Assembly (NCBI RefSeq): GCF_000801105.2
Contig: NC_079515.1
Span: 5,394,001-5,458,000 of the forward strand
DNA length: 64,000 nt
Direction of reading: 5' to 3'
From: Raphanus sativus
Taxonomy: Eukaryota > Streptophyta > Magnoliopsida > Brassicales > Brassicaceae
The notes beneath the pieces are model-generated. The model saw only the letters and a program-made list of their open reading frames with translations. It made no database searches and was not told where the DNA came from. The position numbers and the translations under genes are program-made. Every line of letters starts with the position of its first letter. The first letter of the stretch is position 1. Positions 57,172-64,000 of this stretch are shown piece by piece.

Positions 57172-59634
57172 TCAGGCTGGAGTAGGTGCAGAAAGTGGAG
57201 TTGGCACCCCATCTTCCTCAGGTGGTAGCTCACCAAGGTGATCATCAGCATGAGGCCCCATTTCTTCAATGATGAAGGCTTGTCCAAACACAGTGGGGTT
57301 CCTCATTTTCTCCTTGATGTCAAAGTGGAGGATGTTCTCCTTGCCCAAATGGAGGTCAATCTTGCCTTCCTTCACATTCACAATAGCTCCCGCAGTAGCT
57401 AAGAATGGCCTTCCAAGAATCAATGGGTCTTGAGCCTCCTCACCCATCTCAAGCACCACAAAGTCTGTGGGTATCTCATACTTTCCAATCTTCACAGGGA
57501 GGTTCTCTAAGATGCCCACAGGGTACTTCACTGATCGATCAGCCAACACCAGAGAGAGTCTACACTTCTTGTATTGAGTGAAACCAAGCTTCTTTGCCAC
57601 AGACAAAGGCATCAAGCTGACACTAACTCCCAAATCGCAGAGACATTTCTCAAATACCATAGGTCCAAGAGCACAAGGGAGTGTGAAGCATCCTGGATCC
57701 TCTAGCTTCTCTGGAGCATCAAGCCTCTGAATGATGGCATTGCACTCATGACTCAGAACCATCATTCCCTCCATCTCCTTCTTCTTAGCAGCTACAACAT
57801 CTTTCAGGAGTTTGCTGTATTGAGGAATCAGCATGAAAGCATCAATGATGGGCATTGTAACCTGAGCTTCACTCATCTGCTTCTCAAACAAAGCCTTGTA
57901 CTTCTGTAGCAGCTGCTTCTTGAATCTACCAGGGAATGGAAGCTTTGGTTCATAGGGAGGGGGGACAGGAGAGCTCTCACTAGCTGGAGCAGCAGATTCA
58001 CCATCTTTTGTTGTTTTCTTCTCTTCTCCAACCTTTCCTTTACCCTTGGCTTGCACAATCTTCTCCAAGATCTCAGCATCTGTTTTCTCATCAACAATGA
58101 CCACTTCATCATCTAGGTTAATGGCCACCTCCTCACCTTGTTTCTCAGCATCCTTGGTGAGGGTTACAGGAGTCAACTGCTTACCACTCCTAAGTGTGAC
58201 AGCTTTTGCTTCCTTGGGGTTTTGATCTGACTTTCCAGGTAGAGATCCTTGCTGGCGGGTCTGGTGGGAGCTCATGGAAGCAAACTGATTCTCCAAATTC
58301 TTGACAGAAGAAGCAAAGTGGGTGAATTTGTTGTTGAGCTCATTGTAGCTCCCATCAATCTTGGAGTGAAGGTTCTTCAGCTCATAGCCCACATGCTTCT
58401 CACTTCTAGTCTGAGACTCCAAGATCTGTTTCAGTAAGGCATCAGTGTTGCTCTGTTGAGGGGCAGAGGAGCTAGGAGAGGAGTTTTGCTGAGGCTGATA
58501 GTTGCTCTGCTGGTTGTTTCGAAGCTGATAACCACTCTGTTGGTTGTTTGAATAGGGCTTCTGTTGGTAGTTATTGTACTGAAAGTTGGGTTCCTTCTTG
58601 TACCAGCTACCATTACTGTTGATGAAACACAATTCTTCTTGCCCTTCCAAACCCTCAACCTCATTGACAGTAGGAGGTATCTCCTGGCTTGGGTTGCCAA
58701 CAAAGTTTACCTGCGCTTGTGTGGTCTTATCAGCAATGAGTTTGTCAATCTTCTCCTGAAGAGCCTTTATCTCATTCCTTGTTTGATTGTCATCACTTCT
58801 GCTGCTTCTGTCATGGTCTCCACTGTAGACTGCATCACTCTTAACCATGTTGTCAACCAGAGCCTCTGCCTCTTCCTCAGTTCTCCCCAAAAAGAACCCA
58901 TTGCTAGCTGTATCCAGTCTGGCTCTGTACTTAGGAAGAGCATCTCTGTAGAATGTGCTCAGCAAGCTCTCCTTAGAAAATCCATGGTGTGGACACTGAG
59001 CTTGGTAACCATTGAATCTCTCCCAAGCTTCACTGAATCCTTCCAAGTTCTTCTGTTGGAAGCTGGAGATCTCATTCTTCAACTTAGCAGTTCTTGAGGT
59101 AGAGAAGAACTTCTCCAAGAATGCCCTTTTGCAGTCTTCCCAAGTGGTGATGGAGTCACTTGGTAGAGACTTCTCCCATTGACGTGCCTTATCCCCCAAA
59201 GAGAAATGGAATAACTTGAGCTTTAAGACATCCTCTGACACACCATTAGTCTTTGACATACCACAGTAGCTGTCAAACTTATCCAAGTGATCAAATGGGT
59301 CCTCCACAGCCAGACCATGATACTTGTTGTTCTCTATGTAGTTGAGCAGCCCTGACTTGATCTCAAAGTTGTTAGCAGCCACAGCTGGTGCTCGAATTCC
59401 AAGTCTAGGACCATGGATGTTGGGGCGGTCATAAGTGCCAATGGGGCGAGCTGGTCGCTGTTGAGGTCCATTGGGGTTCTGAGGATTTTGTTGTTCTTCC
59501 ATTGCAGCTTCCAGTGTCTGCAGTTGAGCTTGTTGCTCTTCTTCTCTTCTTTTTCTAGCACACTCTCTCTCTAAAGCTCTGATGTCTGCGGCTCTTGGAA
59601 CAAGGTTTGATGTACCTTTGCTCCTCAAGTTCAT
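57172..59634 (-). CDS. gag-pro: Athila-like gag-protease polyprotein, 820 aa
   Basis: An open frame from the ATG at 59632-59634 (MNLRSKGTSNLVPRAADIRA) to a stop at 57172. Residues about 112-220 form the retrotransposon gag domain (DPFDHLDKFDSYCGMSKTNG, LKLFHFSLGDKARQWEKSL, FLEKFFSTSRTAKLKNEISS). A Gln/Asn-rich middle follows (about 360-400), without a CCHC knuckle. A C-terminal retropepsin-like domain has CDLGVSVSLMPLS (about 666-678) in place of the usual DTGA core, as in Athila relatives, and LILGRPFL near 740. Gag would build the particle and the protease would process it. The frame has no stop, in keeping with recent insertion. It ends after protease, so pol must come from another element. 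Confidence 0.9.
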   Translation of the reverse strand: MNLRSKGTSNLVPRAADIRALERECARKRREEEQQAQLQTLEAAMEEQQNPQNPNGPQQRPARPIGTYDRPNIHGPRLGIRAPAVAANNFEIKSGLLNYIENNKYHGLAVEDPFDHLDKFDSYCGMSKTNGVSEDVLKLKLFHFSLGDKARQWEKSLPSDSITTWEDCKRAFLEKFFSTSRTAKLKNEISSFQQKNLEGFSEAWERFNGYQAQCPHHGFSKESLLSTFYRDALPKYRARLDTASNGFFLGRTEEEAEALVDNMVKSDAVYSGDHDRSSRSDDNQTRNEIKALQEKIDKLIADKTTQAQVNFVGNPSQEIPPTVNEVEGLEGQEELCFINSNGSWYKKEPNFQYNNYQQKPYSNNQQSGYQLRNNQQSNYQPQQNSSPSSSAPQQSNTDALLKQILESQTRSEKHVGYELKNLHSKIDGSYNELNNKFTHFASSVKNLENQFASMSSHQTRQQGSLPGKSDQNPKEAKAVTLRSGKQLTPVTLTKDAEKQGEEVAINLDDEVVIVDEKTDAEILEKIVQAKGKGKVGEEKKTTKDGESAAPASESSPVPPPYEPKLPFPGRFKKQLLQKYKALFEKQMSEAQVTMPIIDAFMLIPQYSKLLKDVVAAKKKEMEGMMVLSHECNAIIQRLDAPEKLEDPGCFTLPCALGPMVFEKCLCDLGVSVSLMPLSVAKKLGFTQYKKCRLSLVLADRSVKYPVGILENLPVKIGKYEIPTDFVVLEMGEEAQDPLILGRPFLATAGAIVNVKEGKIDLHLGKENILHFDIKEKMRNPTVFGQAFIIEEMGPHADDHLGELPPEEDGVPTPLSAPTPA

Positions 59635-59742
59635 ACACCTGAAAATCACAAAGAGGTGAAGAAGAGAATCAGTAACTTACAAAAATAAAAATGACTTAGT
59701 CTCAAGCAAATGACTAAATCTCAATGTTCAAATCAAACTCAG

Positions 59743-59763
59743 AATTTGGCAACGGCGCCAATT
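59743..59763 (-). promoter_or_regulatory. Primer-binding site of the Athila-like element
   Basis: TTGGCGCCGTTGCC on the minus strand lies just inside the 5' LTR (59764-61106). This is the primer site common in Athila and related Gypsy elements, complementary to a tRNA 3' end, recalled as tRNA-Asp. Confidence 0.75.
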
Positions 59764-61106
59764 TGATGTTAGGAGTTTTGAGCTCCTAAGTCAAATGATA
59801 GTATAGTGGTAGTAAGTTGTCGAACCAAATCTGAGGGATTCAAATACAGAGAGAATGCAAGTATTTGCCTAATCTAAGTGCAGCCAGTGATTTGATGATT
59901 TCTAAACTAGAGATTAAAGCTAATGCAAAGCAATAAAAATGATACTTTTAAGCTATTGGAAAGGAGAACTCATGGGTGTAGGGATTTCAGACCTTGGGTG
60001 ATCAGGTTTCGAACTAAGGAATGTAAATGATGAATCAAACTATCAACCTTAAGCCTAGACAAAATTCTAAGCAAGCTCTATGTCTAGATGAATGCTCATT
60101 TGCTAACATGTCTCAAACATCAAATGTCTTTGGTTGAATAACATGCAAGCAATCATTACTAACAAGTCTATTAGCTATCTTAGCATCTTTAACAACAAAT
60201 CTCTTTGGCAAAGTACACTAAAAGCCTAGGAGAGTTGACTCAGGCATTTCATCAAACACCTGTCGGGTGAGAAATGCCTAGAGATCACCCTTTGAGTGGC
60301 CTACTCAAATGATGCATTAAGATCACTCTACTATGCAAGGAACAAGTATGATCTATACCTAAACATCCTAGAACTAGCCTAATCACCCTTAATCACCCTA
60401 ACCCATGAATTCAAAAGGTGATTACTCACTAATCTCCATGATTCCTCTTAAACCCATGATGGGTTTCAGATTAATCATGTAGAGAAATAGATGAGAGATC
60501 ACAAGAACAATAACAATCAATCCAAAAGAGAACTTTTCTTGAGAGAGTTTTGTGTTCTTCAATAGATCAAAGATTCTCTGCCAATGGTGGCTACAAAGAG
60601 TACTTAAACATTAGGTTTTCCAGTGCAAAAACGTGCACAATAAATTGCAAAAAAAGGTCCTTCAAAAATAATAAAATCGTGCAGCTGGTGACGCGGAGCG
60701 ACGTCAGAGAATCGCTCCAGCACGTCGCTCTGGCTTCGGGAGCGACCTCGGGTGGTCGCTCCGAGGGGTCGCTCTGACCGTGTTTCTTCGTGTCTCCGAG
60801 TGTTGAGAACGCGAGCGACTTGGAGTTATCGCTCTGGGAAAGTCGCTCTGAGAGGTGGGGCACAGCGACTCCATAGGGTCGCTCCGGGAAGGTCGCTCCA
60901 GTGCTTTGCTCGTCCAATGATCACCTTTTTCACCTCTTTTGAGCTCCAAACACATCCAAATGTCTCCAATAACTTCACTTGGCACTCCAGTACCTAATAG
61001 AGACTTATGCATGCAAAATGCAGCCTAAACATGTCTAAATCCTATTCTATATGATGAAAATGCATATGAATGAATAGTTAAAACAATGCAAATATGCAAG
61101 ACATCA
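59764..61106 (-). repeat. 5' LTR of the Athila-like element
   Basis: 1343 bp, nearly identical to 53923-55265 at a constant offset of 5841 bp with no length difference. Confidence 0.93.
60696..60898. repeat. GAGCGAC/GTCGCTC periodic array in the right LTR
   Basis: Same twelve cores as at 54855-55057, shifted by 5841 bp. I see no differences between the two copies in this stretch. Confidence 0.85.
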
Positions 61107-61200
61107 GATTGTCTGACAAGAAGTGTTAGGAAGCAAACATCTTTCGTTGTTCATATGGGTACAGAGTTACCGGAGTAGTTTTCAGAATCTTCATAGAGTC
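61107..61200 (+). pseudogene. LINE relic, part 2: RNase H C-terminus
   Basis: After the element and its GATTG duplication the LINE frame resumes as DCLTRSVRKQTSFVVHMGTE LPE. This directly continues LNIKAD at 53922. It ends with stops near 61170-61190. Confidence 0.8.
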
Positions 61201-63999
61201 TGTTATAAGTTTATGACAAAAAAACAATATTTTTTCTTATTTAGAAATTTGTTCATGTTAATTAGAAACCTTTTGTATGATATAATTTTAAAAATTCTTA
61301 TCTATAAATTTTCACGTTACTTAAACATCATAATTACTATTAAATTTTATTTAATTACTTTTAATATCTAAATCAATATTTTTCTGCAATCATAAATTTT
61401 TCAACTTAATAATACATGGATTTTCATATCTTTATTTTAATAAATAACTAAATCTATATATTGGAACCATCGATATAAATATTTCAATATCTAAGATTCT
61501 ACTTTATTCACAAAAATATATTTTTTTCCTCGGTAAAAATACACTCCTATTATTTTTGATACAAAAATTCATTCGTCTTTGAACACATGAAAGATCAATG
61601 AATATTATAATGTAAACTTTATAATGAAAGAAGACGTCAAATAACTTAGTTAACTAAACATTTTATCAAGGAAACATTTATAACATATAATAGAACCTGC
61701 TAAAACTTTATTATTTATAATGTTTGTTATTCCGCCTGAATCGGTACTTCAGTTTGGAGTTAAGTGAATTTAATTTCTACTTAGTGCATGTTGCCTTCAC
61801 GATAGAAAATCAAATATGTTATTTACAAGAAAGTTTTCTAAAACATTAGGTAGCTTTAGTTGAATTATGTGTATGTATAACTTTTAAATGTAAAGTTATA
61901 TTTTAAATAATGCAATTTTAAATTGATTTTAAACAATAATTTTTAATTTTATTTATTTATAAATTGTATAATTGATTTGTGATAATAATAAAAAATATTC
62001 CAATTGAAATAACCATACAAACAGTAAAAACTAACTACACCAGATTAAAATCAAACTAGAATTTAGAAACAAATACAATAACAAAATTAAATATTCTGCA
62101 AAATCAAGTATATTAAAAAGTCACAATTAAAGAACTCACAAATAACATGTTTAACTAAAATAATATAAAATACAAATTAAACTAAAAAATTAATAATTAT
62201 TACAATTTAGATTTTACGTAGATGTTATTTCAGCATATATATGCGGATGAGTCACCTAATAGACTTATATTTCTGTGGTCACATAAGTTTACTGTTTTGG
62301 GAATTTTTAAACCAAAATTGCTTAACTTATCAAAATTTGCCTAGCACTGGACCACCCATATGTGACTAACCCGATAAAATGTTTCAATGCTAGGAAAATC
62401 TCAAATCACAAGAGAAAGAGAGCTTGGTATAGACTCTAATAATATATATTGTCCGGTTCAAGAATGATGAAAATAATTTCATACAATACAAAATTTGGAG
62501 CATTAATTATTTTCTGATCTGAACATTAACATTAACATGCAGTGTATAAATTTGTCAAAAAAAAACATGCACTGTATAATTTAATTTTTATTTTGTAATT
62601 TTGTAAACTAGATTAAAAATTTTACTTTCTTCATAAATAATATCTGAAAAGATAAGATTATTTTATTTTGAAATGTTATAACAAATATTATAGATCGAGA
62701 GAATTAAATTGGTAAAAGTGTGTCTACAAGTTTAATTCGGTTTTATTTTACCAAAATGTATTTAGTTTTATCTAGTTTACATAGTCTAAATGAGTCTGTT
62801 GTTGCTGACAAAAAAAATATTTAGTTTTAGATCTCAAATTTATGTTTTCTTGTACTTCAATATCAATTGTTTTGGGAATTCAAAGCAATTATATGTGTGT
62901 TGTGGGATGTGATAATCTCTTGATTTTGATGAGTTTTAGATTTAGATTTTAGTTTATTATGATTATTTTAGGTTCTATCTAGGTCTTTACGTTGCAATTC
63001 ATATTCATTTGCATGTTATAGGGGTTGGAGGAATGCACATTTGGAAGTTTTGGGTCAATTTGAGATGACATATTTCAACTCAGGAAGTCCGGGGTCAGAA
63101 ATGAAGCTATCAAAAGTTCAGGTACCAAGGTTAAAAATTTGGAATATTCGCTGGGGTAAATTATTCACACTTCAAAGTCTGGGTCCAAATTGAAAGTTAT
63201 CAAAAGGTCAGGGACCATAAATGTAAATATGAAGAAATCAGCCATTGTTGTTGCTCGATCTTTCTTCTCACCGGACTGGTTGATGACGGCGAGCCGTTGC
63301 GAGAACGAACACGACGAAGAGGTGTTGACAACGAGAGCGTGCTTGTTCCGGTGTAAACGTAGCCATGAGTTGGATTTGAATCTGTGAATGGCTGGAGCTC
63401 GCGGTGGCTTGGAACGATGGAGCAGAGATACGATGGACAGATTAATCTGTGGGCCAATATTAATTTGTTACTATTTCTAGAAATCTTAGTTTGTTACAGA
63501 TCTTCTTATTGCTTAGATTATGAAAGTTTATGTATTCTTAGCTTCGTAGATCATTACTTCTTTCTTCGTGGATTTGATCCTAAATTACTACATCGATATA
63601 TCATTTGATTCTCGTAACTTGTAAATTAAATTAATTGACATATAGTAAAACACAGTAATCAAAAAGGTCTCAATCCCAAAACTAATAGAAAACTAGAATT
63701 CCATCCACATTTTGCGTGAATACTTTTTTATTTTATAAATATTTAACTTTCATATTATTATAAAAGTTATAAATATATGATTTATATTTAGATTATCATT
63801 GTATACTATAATCAATATTTTATAAAAATATCTTTGAATTTTTGGTAAAATTGTTTTCTCTCAATAAATTTTGTTATAATTAAAATAAACATTAAATTTA
63901 TAAATAAAATTGATTTGTCATTAATATTTTTAATTAATTACTAAAAATTTTTATAGTAACATATTTTGTAAAATAATACATGAACTAAAAATTAGTATT
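61201..63999. other. Gene-free right flank
   Basis: AT-rich. 63050-63260 has phrases such as GAAAGTTATCAAAAGGTCAG and GGGACCATAAATGTAAATAT that recall decayed LTR-retrotransposon sequence, followed by a GC-richer patch (63240-63420) with no recognised product. No intact gene seen. Confidence 0.4.
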
Positions 64000-64000
64000 A

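Larger units (their letters stand above)
53923..61106 (-). mobile_element. Young Athila-like (Gypsy) LTR retrotransposon, gag-protease only, 7.2 kb
   Basis: LTRs of equal length (1343 bp; 53923-55265 and 59764-61106) start TGATGTTAGG and end ACATCA. A perfect GATTG duplication flanks the element (53918-53922 and 61107-61111). On the minus strand the order is LTR, primer-binding site, one open gag-protease frame, about 1.9 kb non-coding, polypurine tract, LTR. Reverse transcriptase, RNase H, integrase and env-like frames are absent, so it depends on a helper. Comparing the LTRs by eye I find about six differences, so the insertion is very recent. It sits inside the LINE relic. Confidence 0.93.

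Noticed and set aside
59635..59649. Extending the gag-protease frame to 59649
   Set aside because: That codon is GTG on the minus strand. The first ATG is at 59632-59634 and begins the gag-like sequence.

Overview
This is nuclear DNA from a crucifer, most likely Brassica or a close relative. Four things point there: AT-rich intergenic sequence, GT-AG introns of about 80-150 bp, Brassicaceae-type Helitron ends, MITEs and LTR elements, and a gene order (CIP7-like, DnaJ, SAC phosphatase) that I recall from Arabidopsis chromosome 3 around At3g14172-At3g14205. The synteny is from memory, not a search.

Genes are confined to about 0.36-18 kb and all intact ones are on the minus strand. They are: the 5' end of a COP1-interacting-protein-7-like gene (363-1018, running off the left edge); a small dormancy/auxin-repressed family gene in two exons (4688-5137); a single-exon F-box gene (5660-6838); a six-exon DnaJ co-chaperone gene (11042-12562); and a complete 16-exon SAC-domain phosphoinositide phosphatase gene (13677-17996; 810 residues). 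A broken F-box/kelch gene lies on the plus strand (1553-2606). I joined the exons by hand, and reading frame and phase are consistent at every junction. The genes have unrelated jobs and do not form a pathway.

From about 18.9 kb to the right edge the window is nested transposons. There is a 1.55 kb palindrome with MITE-like arms (18896-20448), and several Harbinger-like and Stowaway-like MITEs with TTA/TAA or TA duplications. There are two defective Copia-type elements (23829-27932 and 30271-33193). A cluster of Helitron ends (37.7-48.5 kb) includes one candidate that carries a triterpene-cyclase gene fragment. Two non-autonomous Mutator-like elements share a terminal repeat and have perfect 9-bp duplications (2948-3418, 48841-49861). 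Low-complexity and palindromic arrays lie at 49.9-52.2 kb. A LINE relic is split by a very young Athila-like LTR element (53923-61106).

The most unusual structure is in that young element. Three GC-rich arrays (one in each LTR, one internal) repeat the 7-mer GAGCGAC/GTCGCTC every 14-15 bp, mostly in a one-plus, two-minus orientation order. I see no new defence or enzymatic system in the window; this array is the best candidate for something undescribed.
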